Positions 1 through 7,808 of a DNA stretch of 64,000 nucleotides are shown one piece after another. How positions within the stretch are numbered: position 1 is the first letter of the stretch; every line of letters starts with the position of its first letter. The notes beneath the pieces are model-generated. The model searched no databases, was not told the DNA's origin, and was given only the letters and a program-made list of their open reading frames with translations. The stretch comes from Bifidobacterium amazonense (GTDB lineage: Bacteria; Actinomycetota; Actinomycetes; Actinomycetales; Bifidobacteriaceae), in contig NZ_JAFEJT020000013.1 of assembly GCF_018555435.2 (NCBI RefSeq), forward strand, positions 1 through 64,000, in the 5' to 3' direction. The position numbers and the translations under genes were made by a program.

Positions 1-301
1 CGCCGTGCGCGGCGTACTCGTTGTACTTGGCGCGCCCCTCCTCGGCGATCGTCTCGGCCACGCGCTTGAGCTCGGCATCGTCGAACATGGCGGCCATGCC
101 GATCGCCTGCGGGAACACGGTGGCCACCCCCGCACGCGCCACGCCGTGCAGCGCCTCGTTCCAATAGTTGTATTCGGGGATGCCGAGCCGCTCGATGGCG
201 GGGGCCGCGTAGTTGAGCTGGCCGATCTTCTCGTCCAACGTCATCTGCGCGACGATGCGCCTGGCCTGTTCGAGCGCTTCGGCATGGGTCATCTGGGGCA
301 T
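1..301 (-). CDS. Glycoside hydrolase family 3 beta-xylosidase/beta-glucosidase, N-terminal part
   Basis: The gene starts at 301 on the minus strand and is cut by the window edge after 100 codons. The ATG follows AAGAAGGAG eight bases upstream. The translation begins MPQMTHAEALEQARRIVAQM and contains MTLDEKIGQL, YNYWNEALHGVARAG and ATVFPQAIGMAAMFD. This is the N-terminal signature of GH3 enzymes of the xylosidase type, which remove xylose or glucose from oligosaccharide non-reducing ends. No signal peptide is visible, which suggests cytoplasmic action on imported oligosaccharides. It lies 97 bases after the alpha-glucuronidase stop, as the last visible gene of the uptake operon. Xylosidase rather than glucosidase is inferred from context. 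Its mirror copy would lie beyond 64000. Confidence 0.85.
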   Translation of the reverse strand, partial: MPQMTHAEALEQARRIVAQMTLDEKIGQLNYAAPAIERLGIPEYNYWNEALHGVARAGVATVFPQAIGMAAMFDDAELKRVAETIAEEGRAKYNEYAAHG

Positions 302-398
302 GATGTCGGCTCCTTCTTGGGACTCTCTGTAGACTCTTGTGATTTGTCGGCGGGTTCCGCGGCGGGGGGGGCGGATCGCGCGGGTAGGTTGTCGCGGC

Positions 399-2438
399 TC
401 AGCGGTGGATCACGCGTCCGTGAGCGTCGTCGACGCCGCTCATCCGGTGGAAGTACGTGTTGATCTGGTCCCTCCACGCGATCGCGTTCTCTCGCTGCCG
501 CTGCAATCGTTCGCGCACGTTCTCGTACGCGGTGTCGTCGATGCGTCCGGCGAGCGTCTCCCATTGCGCGATGTAGTCGTCGACCGCGGCGGCTCCGGCG
601 AAATGCGTGTCGTAGATGTGCTGGATCACGCTCGTGCCGTCGTGCAGCACGTGCGAGTACGGCACGTGGTGGAAGAACAGCAGCAGCTCGTCGGGGCAGG
701 TCGCGAGGTTCTCGTACGTCGCGGCGACGCGCGGCGAGTACTGGCCGGTGTAGCCGGTACCGGTCGCGACCGTGCGGTCCACGCCGACGCCGTCGCGGTC
801 GGCGTAGTGGTAGGTGCCCCAGCGGTCGTACTCGTAGTCGTTGACGCCCGGTCCGTAGTGGCCGTTGCGGTTGACCATGAATCCGACGCCGAGCGGCGCG
901 GTGTAGCGTTCGTACGTCGCGTTCGACGTGCCGAGGATGCGCTCGATCGTCGCGCGGGCGTCGCCGTCGGCCTCCGGGAACGTCAGCCGTGTCCATTCGC
1001 GTGCGATCTCTCCGGCGCTCAGCGACCCGTCCCAGCACATGCGTCCGTAGCCGTACAGGTTGGACTGCGCGAGCTTGTGCCCGGTCCAGTTGTCGTCCAT
1101 GCCGACGTTGCCGACGGCCGCGTAGCCGACGCGCGACGGGTCGACCGCGACGTCTCGCAGATAGTCGGCCGTCTCCAGCGGGCGTCCGTCCGCGTCGTCG
1201 CGGCCGGTGTCCGCGTGGATCATCGACAGCCACTGCGGCACCGCGTAGTTCACGTCGATCTGATGGCCGAGATACTCGGCGGTGATCTCGAACTCGACGA
1301 TCAGGTTCGTGCGCGACATGCCGCCGATGAGCGGGCTCAGCGGTTCGCGCGTCTGGAAGTCGATCGGGCCGAACTTGACCTGCAGCACGGCGTTCTTGGC
1401 GAAGCGGCCGTCGAGCTCGCGGAAGTGGTCGTAGGCGGCGCGTGCGCGGTCGAGCGTGCGGTCGCGCCAGTCCTGCCGACAGTTGTAGACGAACGCGCGC
1501 CAGATCACGGTGCCGCCGTGCGGGGCTAGCGCCTCGGCGAACATGTTCGCGCCGTCCGCGTGGGTGCGTCCGTAGGCGAACGGCCCGGGCTCGCCTTCGG
1601 AGTCGGCCTTGACGACGAACCCGCCGAAGTCGGGGATCCGCTCGTAGATGCGGTCCGCCACGCCGGCCCACCATGCGCGCACGGCCGGGTCGAGCGGGTC
1701 GGAGGTGCCGAGGCCGCCGATGCGCATGGGCGCCGCGAAGTTGACCGACAGGAACGTGGAGACGCCGAACGACGAGAACACGCGGGCTATGCCGGCCACG
1801 CGCCCGAGCCACGGGTCCGCGATCAGGTTCGTCGCGAGCCCCCTCACGTTCACGTTGTTCAGGCACACCGCGTTGATGCCGACGGAGGCGAGGAAGCGCG
1901 CGTACGCCTCGACGCGGTCCATGTCGCCGCGGAACGCGTCGGTCTCGTCGCGCTGCGGGAAGCCGGTGAACTCGGCGTGCACGTTGCTGCCGGGGCGGCC
2001 GAAGAAGATCGACTCGCCGGCGTAGCCGCGTTCGACGGAACCGTCGATCTGGTCCCAGTGGTCGATCATGCGGATCGGCTGGTCAGGGGCGCTCACGATG
2101 CGTCCATCGGTCGGCGTCCCACCGAGCGTGCGGCGACGCAGCCAGCCGTACAGGCCGTACATCAGCGCGGCCGTCGTGTTGCCGGCGATCACGGTGACGC
2201 CGTCGTGCGATTCGATCGAGAACGCCTCGTCCGAATCGAACGACGTGACGCCCGCGACCAGCCGCACGTTCGCGCGGCCCGCTTCCGAGACGATCGGACG
2301 GCCCAGCCGGCGCACGATCTCGTCGCGCAGCCGCAGCGACCGCGCGTCCTCGCCGACGCGGTCCACGTCGACCGAGAACGTGCAGCCGCTCGCCGCGCGT
2401 CGCGCGACGCTCTCGGACAGCCACATTGCGTCTGCCAT
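399..2438 (-). CDS. Alpha-glucuronidase, glycoside hydrolase family 67
   Basis: 679 aa, close to the usual 670-720 aa of GH67. These enzymes remove (4-O-methyl-)glucuronic acid from the non-reducing-end xylose of short glucurono-xylooligosaccharides. Family blocks are clear: RMIDHWDQIDGSVERGYAG (123-141), NAVCLNNVNV (189-198), FVVKADSEGEPGPFAYGRTH (274-293), QVKFGPIDFQTREPL (353-367) and VEFEITAEYLGHQ (381-393). Glu281 fits the general acid, and Asp360 with Glu388 fit the base pair known for the family; their 28-residue spacing matches Cellvibrio GlcA67A (Asp365/Glu393). There is no secretion signal, so it is probably cytoplasmic. The start is supported by AAAGGAG four bases before ATG. It follows the two permease genes. 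Confidence 0.96.
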   Translation of the reverse strand: MADAMWLSESVARRAASGCTFSVDVDRVGEDARSLRLRDEIVRRLGRPIVSEAGRANVRLVAGVTSFDSDEAFSIESHDGVTVIAGNTTAALMYGLYGWLRRRTLGGTPTDGRIVSAPDQPIRMIDHWDQIDGSVERGYAGESIFFGRPGSNVHAEFTGFPQRDETDAFRGDMDRVEAYARFLASVGINAVCLNNVNVRGLATNLIADPWLGRVAGIARVFSSFGVSTFLSVNFAAPMRIGGLGTSDPLDPAVRAWWAGVADRIYERIPDFGGFVVKADSEGEPGPFAYGRTHADGANMFAEALAPHGGTVIWRAFVYNCRQDWRDRTLDRARAAYDHFRELDGRFAKNAVLQVKFGPIDFQTREPLSPLIGGMSRTNLIVEFEITAEYLGHQIDVNYAVPQWLSMIHADTGRDDADGRPLETADYLRDVAVDPSRVGYAAVGNVGMDDNWTGHKLAQSNLYGYGRMCWDGSLSAGEIAREWTRLTFPEADGDARATIERILGTSNATYERYTAPLGVGFMVNRNGHYGPGVNDYEYDRWGTYHYADRDGVGVDRTVATGTGYTGQYSPRVAATYENLATCPDELLLFFHHVPYSHVLHDGTSVIQHIYDTHFAGAAAVDDYIAQWETLAGRIDDTAYENVRERLQRQRENAIAWRDQINTYFHRMSGVDDAHGRVIHR

Positions 2439-2474
2439 GATGCTCCTTTGCCTGTGAACGCTGTGAAAGGGTGC

Positions 2475-2540
2475 GCGGGGCCTCCCGTTCCCCCGGAAGG
2501 AAGGAAATTGTCAGGAGAACGGGGGAACGGGAGGTCCCGC
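2475..2540 (-). other. Large intercistronic hairpin between permease and GH67 genes
   Basis: Bases 2475-2495 pair with 2520-2540 over 21 bp with one mismatch, around a 24-base loop. It lies between the second permease stop and the alpha-glucuronidase start. No T-run follows, so an mRNA-stabilising or processing structure, or a partial terminator lowering enzyme relative to transporter expression, is more likely than full termination. Confidence 0.7.
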
Positions 2541-2551
2541 AGGTATTCCAG

Positions 2552-3529
2552 TCAGCCCTTGACCGCTCCGATCATCACGCCCTTGTTGAAGTACTTCTGG
2601 AGGAAGGGGTAGATGATGAGCAGCGGGAGGGTTGAGACGATGATCACGCCGTACTTGATCTGGTCGGCGGCCTGGTTGATCTCGCTCGTGGTGCCGATGT
2701 TCGACGTGTTCGTCTTGTTCGACTGGTTGGCGAGCAGGATCTCCTGGAGCACGACCTGCAGCGGTTTCTTGTCTGCGGTGCGGATGTAGACGAGGCCGGT
2801 GAAGTAGTCGTTCCAGTGGCCCACGAAGTAGTACAGGGCGATGACCGCGATGATCGCGCCGCTCAGCGGCAGGACGATCTTCATGAAGTAGCCGAGGTAG
2901 TTCACGCCGTCGATCTGGGCCGCGTCGTGCAGGTCCTCCGGGATGCTCGTCTCGAAGAACGAACGGGCGATGATCACGTTCCACACCGAGACCGCGCCCG
3001 GAATGATGAACACGAGCATCGAGTTGAGCAGGCCGAGGTCCTTGTACAGCAGGTAGGTCGGGATCAGGCCGCCGGAGAAGAACATCGTCACGGTGAACAT
3101 GAACATGATGAACCGGCGTGCGCGGAACTCGCGGCGGGACAGCGCGAAGGCGAGCGGCATGGTGACGATCATGTTGAGCGCGGTGCCGAACACCGAGTAG
3201 ATGATCGTGTTGCGGTAGCCGGTCCAGATGCGCGAGTCGGTGAACACCTGCTTGTAGCCGGCGAACGTGACGTCCTTGGGCAGGAACGTGATCTCGCCGT
3301 TGGCCACGGCCGACGGGTTGGAGAACGAGGCGATGATGATGAACCACAGCGGGTAGACGACCGCGGCCACCACCAGCACCAGCAGGGCGGCGATGCCGAT
3401 GTCGACGGCCCAGTCGGCGGGGGTCTTCTTCTGGCGGACCTTCGGGTTGAGCGGGATGGCGGCGCTTTCCTCACGGGCTTTCACAGCCGTGGCGTCGTGC
3501 ATGTCGTAGGTCATGGAGGCGTTGCTCAT
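2552..3529 (-). CDS. Carbohydrate ABC transporter permease (LplC/YtcP type)
   Basis: 325 aa inner-membrane permease. After a soluble N-terminus of about 40 residues it has six hydrophobic segments, the first being WAVDIGIAALLVLVVAAVVY. It carries the EAA-loop equivalent EDLHDAAQIDGVNYLGYFMK, which contacts the ATPase. It ends with the MIGAVKG tail typical of the LplC/CarB branch that partners large lipoprotein binding proteins. AAGGAG precedes the start. It is 13 bases downstream of the first permease in the same operon. No ATP-binding subunit is encoded nearby, so a shared MsmK-like ATPase elsewhere is inferred. The substrate, xylo- or glucurono-oligosaccharides, is inferred from the GH67 and GH3 genes that follow. 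Confidence 0.93.
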   Translation of the reverse strand: MSNASMTYDMHDATAVKAREESAAIPLNPKVRQKKTPADWAVDIGIAALLVLVVAAVVYPLWFIIIASFSNPSAVANGEITFLPKDVTFAGYKQVFTDSRIWTGYRNTIIYSVFGTALNMIVTMPLAFALSRREFRARRFIMFMFTVTMFFSGGLIPTYLLYKDLGLLNSMLVFIIPGAVSVWNVIIARSFFETSIPEDLHDAAQIDGVNYLGYFMKIVLPLSGAIIAVIALYYFVGHWNDYFTGLVYIRTADKKPLQVVLQEILLANQSNKTNTSNIGTTSEINQAADQIKYGVIIVSTLPLLIIYPFLQKYFNKGVMIGAVKG

Positions 3530-3542
3530 GATGTCATGCTCC

Positions 3543-4535
3543 TTAGAAGATGCTCGTGTCGGAGGCTTTGCGGGCCACCTGGTTGGCGATCATCAGGAAG
3601 ACGAAGTTGATGACCGTGTTGAACAGGCCGATGGCGGTCGAGTAGCTGAACTGGTTGCCGACGATGCCGATCTTGTAGGTGAACGTCGAGATGACCTCGG
3701 AGGCGGGCTGGTTGAGCGTGTTCTGCATCAGCCAGATCTTCTCGAAGCCGACGTTGAGCACGTTGCCCATGTTCAGGATGAGCAGGATGCCGCAGGTGGG
3801 CAGGATGGTCGGGATGTCGACGTAGCGGATGAGCTGGAGCCGGCCGGCGCCGTCGATCTTGGCGGCCTCGTACAGGGCCGTGTCCACGCTGGAGAGGGCC
3901 GCGAGGTAGATGATGCAGTTCCATCCGCAGTGCTGCCAGACCTCGGTGATCCAGTAGATCGGGGTGAAGGCGTTCGGCTGGCCCATCAGGTTCGCGTTGC
4001 CGAACAGCTTGGAGACCATGCCGGTGTCGGGCGAGAGGAAGATGTTGATCATCGTCACGATGACGACGGTGGAGATGAAGTGCGGCATGTAGGTGATGGT
4101 CTGCACGAAGCCCTTCACCCGGGTCGAGCCGATCTGGTTGATGAGCAGCGCGAGGATGATCGGGAAGATGAAGCCCATGACCAGCGTCCACAGCGAGATG
4201 CGGAACGTGTTGATGAGCAGGTTGGAGAACTGCGGGGCGTTGAAGAACTGCCTGAAGTACATGAAGCCGACCCACCGGCCGCCGGTCAGACCCTTGGTCG
4301 GGTCGTACTGGCGGAAGGCCAGCTGGATGCCGTACATCGGCACGTAGGAGAACAGTGCCACGAAGCACACGCCGGGCAGGGCCATCAGCCACAGCTGCCA
4401 GTAGCGTTTGCAGTAGTCGGCGATTCGCACCGGGAGGGGGCGCTGCCGAAGCAGCGTGCGGTTGTCCGGGACCAGCGCCGATGCCGTGCCGGCTTCGGTG
4501 CCGGCCGCGTTCGCATTGCGGTTTGTCGCGCGCAT
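3543..4535 (-). CDS. Carbohydrate ABC transporter permease (LplB type)
   Basis: 330 aa, first permease of the pair. It contains LPGVCFVALFSYVPMYGIQL near the N-terminus, six predicted membrane helices and the EAA loop EAAKIDGAGRLQLIRYVDIP. This is characteristic of the LplB/YteP branch that forms a heterodimer with LplC-type permeases. The second ATG is chosen because AAAGGA lies ten bases before it; the upstream in-frame ATG at 4544 overlaps that ribosome site. It lies downstream of the binding protein, separated by a GC-rich hairpin. The role in importing xylan-derived oligosaccharides is inferred from the operon. Confidence 0.92.
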   Translation of the reverse strand: MRATNRNANAAGTEAGTASALVPDNRTLLRQRPLPVRIADYCKRYWQLWLMALPGVCFVALFSYVPMYGIQLAFRQYDPTKGLTGGRWVGFMYFRQFFNAPQFSNLLINTFRISLWTLVMGFIFPIILALLINQIGSTRVKGFVQTITYMPHFISTVVIVTMINIFLSPDTGMVSKLFGNANLMGQPNAFTPIYWITEVWQHCGWNCIIYLAALSSVDTALYEAAKIDGAGRLQLIRYVDIPTILPTCGILLILNMGNVLNVGFEKIWLMQNTLNQPASEVISTFTYKIGIVGNQFSYSTAIGLFNTVINFVFLMIANQVARKASDTSIF

Positions 4536-4562
4536 GATATGCATTTCCTTTCTTCGGGGGTG

Positions 4563-4599
4563 GCCGGGCGGGCGGGAGTCGGGTTCCCGCTCGCCCGGC
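4563..4599 (-). other. Intercistronic hairpin after the binding-protein gene
   Basis: Bases 4563-4577 pair with 4585-4599 (15 bp, one mismatch) around a 7-base loop. The position between the binding protein and permease genes is typical of hairpins that protect the upstream mRNA and let the binding protein exceed the permeases. Confidence 0.65.
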
Positions 4600-4629
4600 G
4601 GTCCACGTCATTGACGGGTCCGGGCGCCG

Positions 4630-6249
4630 TCACTCGGTGCGGTTCTTGACCTGCTTGTCGTAGATGTCCTGCCAGATCTCGATGATGCGCGGCAGGCCGG
4701 CATTGTTGACCTTCTTGACGTAGTCGTCCCATTCCTTGTCGATGCCGCCGTTCTGGATCCAGTTGCCGGTGGTCTGCATCACGTAGGTCATCACGTTGGT
4801 GTACAGGCTGCCGAGCTCGGTGTCCTGGGAGCCGGAGGCGTTGGCGTAGTACGGCATGTAGCTCTTGTCGTTCACGTTGGCGCGTGCCGCCTTGAACGCC
4901 TCGGACGCCTCCTCGGTGCGTTCCTTCTCGACGTCGCCGTTGATGACGGTGTCCTCGGGGATGTAGGTGGACATGTTCAGCGTGTACGTGTTCTTGTCCT
5001 CCTTGCTCGAGTCGTACTTGGACGGGTCGATGGTGTAGCTGCCGTCGGAGTTCTTGGTGACGAACTTGGAGCCGTACTTGATCTGGACCGCGAAGTCGGT
5101 GGAGTACATGGTGTCGATGATCTTCCAGATCGTCGCCTTGTTCGGGGCGTCCTTGGCGACCTGCACCGCGCCGGAGCCGTAGCGCGACGACGAGGTGTCC
5201 CACACCGGGTGGTCGACGGTGTCGTCGAAGGCGAACGGGGTCAGCGAGGTGTACTGGTCGGCCAGCTTGTCGGTGTACCAGTAGCGGGTGCCCTCGAAGG
5301 AGACGCCCACGGTGGCGGCGCCGGTCTTCTGGTCGCCCTCGCGCTCGGTGGAGTAGGTGCTGTCGTCATGGGTGAGCGCGTCCTTGGGCAGCAGGCCCTC
5401 CTGCATGGCGGTGTTGTAGAACTTGACGACCTTCTTGAACTCGTCGGAGACGACCCAGTCCTTGACGGTGCCGTTGTCCACGTAGATGCCCTGCGGGCCC
5501 GGCCAGCCCTGCAGACGGGTGGGGATGCCGGTCATGTTCATCATCAGGAACATGTCCCACCAGGCGAAGTTGTCGGTGGCGAGCTTGCGCACGTCCATCG
5601 GGATCTCGTCGGCCTTGCCGTTGCCGTTCGGGTCCTGCGTCTTGAAGGCGCGCAGCACGTCGAGCAGCTCCTCGGCGGAGGTCGGCATCTTCAGGCCGAG
5701 CTTGTCGAGCCACTGCTTGTTGATGAACATGCGCTGCGAGGAGTTGTCGTTCCATTCGCCGCTGTCCTGCGGCAGCGAATAGATGCCGCCGTCCTCGTTG
5801 TTCTGGACCATGAGCTTCGCGTCGGGCTCGTTCTCGAGGAACTTCTTGACGTTCGGCATGTCGTCGAGGTGCTTGGAGAAGTCCTCGAAGATCGGGTAGG
5901 AGTTCTCCTGGCCGGCGTAGAACAGGCCGGCGAGCGAGATGTCGGCGATGTCGTTGGAGGCCAGCGTCGTGTTCTTCTGCTGGTTCCACGAGGTGGAGGT
6001 CACCTCCTGCCATTCGATGTGGCAGTCGCACGCCTTCTCCAGTTCGGTGGTCCAGACCATGTCCTTGGCGGGGATGTCGGTATCCTGCTTGAGCGCCATG
6101 ATCTTGACCAGCGGCTTGCCGTCGCTGGAAAGCCGCGTATCGCTGCTCTTCGAGTCGCCGCCGCAACCGGCCAGCGTGGTCGCCATCGCACACACCGCCG
6201 CGATGCCGGCGATCACCTTCTTCTTGCCTCGCCCGTTGTTCTGCTTCAT
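4630..6249 (-). CDS. Extracellular lipoprotein solute-binding protein of an oligosaccharide ABC transporter
   Basis: 539 aa. The start at 6249 is chosen because AAGGAGA lies five bases upstream and a clean lipoprotein signal follows: MKQNNGRGKKK, a hydrophobic stretch, then the lipobox LAGC with Cys29. An in-frame ATG at 6303 would lie upstream of that signal, within the operator region. The large size and LplA-like layout match family 1 binding proteins that work with LplB/LplC permeases. An EF-hand-like loop, DPNGNGKADEI (206-216), is present, as in many long sugar-binding proteins. It heads the operon and is anchored outside the membrane to capture oligosaccharides; a glucurono-xylooligosaccharide ligand is inferred. 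Confidence 0.94.
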   Translation of the reverse strand: MKQNNGRGKKKVIAGIAAVCAMATTLAGCGGDSKSSDTRLSSDGKPLVKIMALKQDTDIPAKDMVWTTELEKACDCHIEWQEVTSTSWNQQKNTTLASNDIADISLAGLFYAGQENSYPIFEDFSKHLDDMPNVKKFLENEPDAKLMVQNNEDGGIYSLPQDSGEWNDNSSQRMFINKQWLDKLGLKMPTSAEELLDVLRAFKTQDPNGNGKADEIPMDVRKLATDNFAWWDMFLMMNMTGIPTRLQGWPGPQGIYVDNGTVKDWVVSDEFKKVVKFYNTAMQEGLLPKDALTHDDSTYSTEREGDQKTGAATVGVSFEGTRYWYTDKLADQYTSLTPFAFDDTVDHPVWDTSSSRYGSGAVQVAKDAPNKATIWKIIDTMYSTDFAVQIKYGSKFVTKNSDGSYTIDPSKYDSSKEDKNTYTLNMSTYIPEDTVINGDVEKERTEEASEAFKAARANVNDKSYMPYYANASGSQDTELGSLYTNVMTYVMQTTGNWIQNGGIDKEWDDYVKKVNNAGLPRIIEIWQDIYDKQVKNRTE

Positions 6250-6262
6250 CGCACTCTCCTTG

Positions 6263-6298
6263 TACGAAACTTTTAACTCAAGTCCTCGAAACTTTGAG
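6263..6298. promoter_or_regulatory. Two downstream operator-like sites (AAAGTTTCG)
   Basis: Read on the minus strand, CTCAAAGTTTCGAG (6298-6285) and AAAAGTTTCGTA (6274-6263) lie in the leader between promoter and ribosome site. They share AAGTTTCG with the palindromic operators. This spacing would suit repression by looping or roadblock. Confidence 0.55.
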
Positions 6299-6308
6299 AA
6301 CAATTCAT

Positions 6309-6337
6309 GTTATACACCAGCATCTAATCCTTGTCAA
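6309..6337 (-). promoter_or_regulatory. Promoter of the xylan-oligosaccharide operon
   Basis: On the minus strand a perfect TTGACA (6337-6332), a 17-base spacer and TATAAC (6314-6309) precede the binding-protein gene. A LacI-type palindrome lies 4 bases upstream of the -35 box, and two related sites lie downstream of the start. Confidence 0.85.
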
Positions 6338-6341
6338 AACG

Positions 6342-6351
6342 GTTTCGAAAC
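6342..6351. promoter_or_regulatory. LacI-family operator GTTTCGAAAC
   Basis: A perfect 10-bp palindrome with a central CG, the usual form of LacI-family operators, just upstream of the operon -35 box. Related sites occur in both lacI-type promoters. Confidence 0.75.
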
Positions 6352-6457
6352 TCTTGTTATCGCTAACTATCGATCATCGGAGAGCCTTTAACGACGTGGA
6401 AATGCTGATTTTTCAACAATTTTCTCGATGTGCCCCGCGACCGTGTCGGCGAAATCC

Positions 6458-6486
6458 GCGACACGCCGTTTCGAAAGTTATATACT
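6458..6486 (+). promoter_or_regulatory. Promoter of the first lacI-type gene with internal operator
   Basis: GCGACA (6458-6463), a 17-base spacer and TATACT (6481-6486). The operator-like GTTTCGAAAG (6468-6477) lies between the boxes, which suggests autoregulation by the encoded repressor. Confidence 0.6.
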
Positions 6487-6533
6487 TAATTTCATCGAAT
6501 ACTTTCGGAAACGTTGACGAAAGGACAGCAACC

Positions 6534-7604
6534 ATGAGCTCATCCAACGCAACGCAAGTCACGTCGACGAGGCCGGCGCAACGCGACGCCGGCACGGCCC
6601 GCCGCGTCCGGCTCTCCGACATCGCGCGCGACCTCGGCGTATCCACGGCGACCATATCCAAGGTCGTCAACGACCGCACGGACGTCGCCGAAGACACGCG
6701 CCGCCGCGTCAAGGACGCGCTCGCGGCGGCCGGCTACCGCAAGCCGAACGCCGGGCAGACGACCGATTCCGCACCGCTGATCGACGTGATCTTCGAACGG
6801 CTGGACAACGTCTGGGGGCTCGAGGTCATGATCGGCGTGGAGCAGGAGGTGCGCGAACGCCGGCTCGGCGTGGTCATCACGGAGAGCGGCGATCGCGGCG
6901 GCTCCCCCGCCGCCTGGCTGGACGCCGTCATCGCGCGCAACCCGCTGGGCGCGATCATCGTGACCTCCGACCTGTCCGAAGCGGACACCGAACGGCTGGC
7001 CGCGCACGGCATCCCCATCGTGCTGCTCGACCCATCCGGCGACCCGAACCCGTCCGCGGCGTCCATCCGCGCCGACAACTGGAGCGGCGGACTGACCGCC
7101 ACGCGCCACCTGATCACTCTCGGCCACCGCAAGATCGGCATCATCACCGGCCCGATGGACATGATGTGCTCGCGCGCCCGGCTCGACGGCTACCGCGCGG
7201 CGATCGAGGAGGCGAACATCCCGTTCGACCCCTCGCTGTGCATCGAAGGCGAGTTCAAAATGGCCTCCGGGCTCGAATGCGCCAAGCAGCTGCTTGATCG
7301 GCCCGACCAGCCGACCGCGATCTTCGCCTGCAACGACCTGATGGCGATGGGCGTCTACGAGGCCGCGCGCGTGCTGCGGCTGCGCATCCCCGAAGACCTG
7401 TCCGTGGTCGGGTTCGACGACGTGCAGACCGCCGCGCTGATGGGCCCGCCGCTGACCACCGTGCACCAGCCGATCCGCGAGATGTCGGTGGAGGCGGTGC
7501 GCATGCTGCTGGCCATGCGCGAAGGCCGCCATCGGCCCGGCGGCACGATCATACCCACCTCGTTCATCGTGCGCGGCAGCACCGCCGCTCCGGGCGCGGA
7601 GTGA
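6534..7604 (+). CDS. LacI-family transcriptional regulator, first of a tandem pair
   Basis: 356 aa. The start at 6534 follows AAAGGA; the open frame upstream to 6294 crosses the promoter and is not used. After an about 25-residue extension comes the LacI helix-turn-helix and hinge, VRLSDIARDLGVSTATISKV followed by VNDRTDVAEDTRRRVKDALA. Then comes a periplasmic-binding-protein-like effector domain with PTAIFACNDLMAMGVYEA and PEDLSVVGFDDV. It is divergent from the xylan-oligosaccharide operon, whose promoter carries GTTTCGAAAC-type sites, so it probably represses that operon and itself until an imported oligosaccharide or sugar binds. The effector is not identifiable from sequence. Confidence 0.94.
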   Translation: MSSSNATQVTSTRPAQRDAGTARRVRLSDIARDLGVSTATISKVVNDRTDVAEDTRRRVKDALAAAGYRKPNAGQTTDSAPLIDVIFERLDNVWGLEVMIGVEQEVRERRLGVVITESGDRGGSPAAWLDAVIARNPLGAIIVTSDLSEADTERLAAHGIPIVLLDPSGDPNPSAASIRADNWSGGLTATRHLITLGHRKIGIITGPMDMMCSRARLDGYRAAIEEANIPFDPSLCIEGEFKMASGLECAKQLLDRPDQPTAIFACNDLMAMGVYEAARVLRLRIPEDLSVVGFDDVQTAALMGPPLTTVHQPIREMSVEAVRMLLAMREGRHRPGGTIIPTSFIVRGSTAAPGAE

Positions 7605-7727
7605 GCGCGGGTGAGTCAGCCCACGATCCGACGGACTCCCCCGCATCCTCCGGCACATCCTCCGATCCCGTCCATGCACCCCATCGCACACGCCGTGGTC
7701 GCCCTCTTCGGCGCGATGCGATAGACT

Positions 7728-7747
7728 GTTTCGAGAAATTTCGAAAC
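7728..7747. promoter_or_regulatory. Operator-like inverted repeat before the second lacI-type gene
   Basis: GTTTCGA (7728-7734) and TCGAAAC (7741-7747) form a perfect 7-bp inverted repeat. The right half extends into the same TTTCGAAAC core seen at 6342-6351, and a TAGACT -10-like box abuts it (7722-7727). It suggests auto- or cross-regulation by the two LacI proteins. Confidence 0.6.
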
Positions 7748-7808
7748 TTGTCGAAAACGCCGCGCCACGACGCACGGCGTGCACGACCCACAGGCAACGG
7801 GAGCGATC

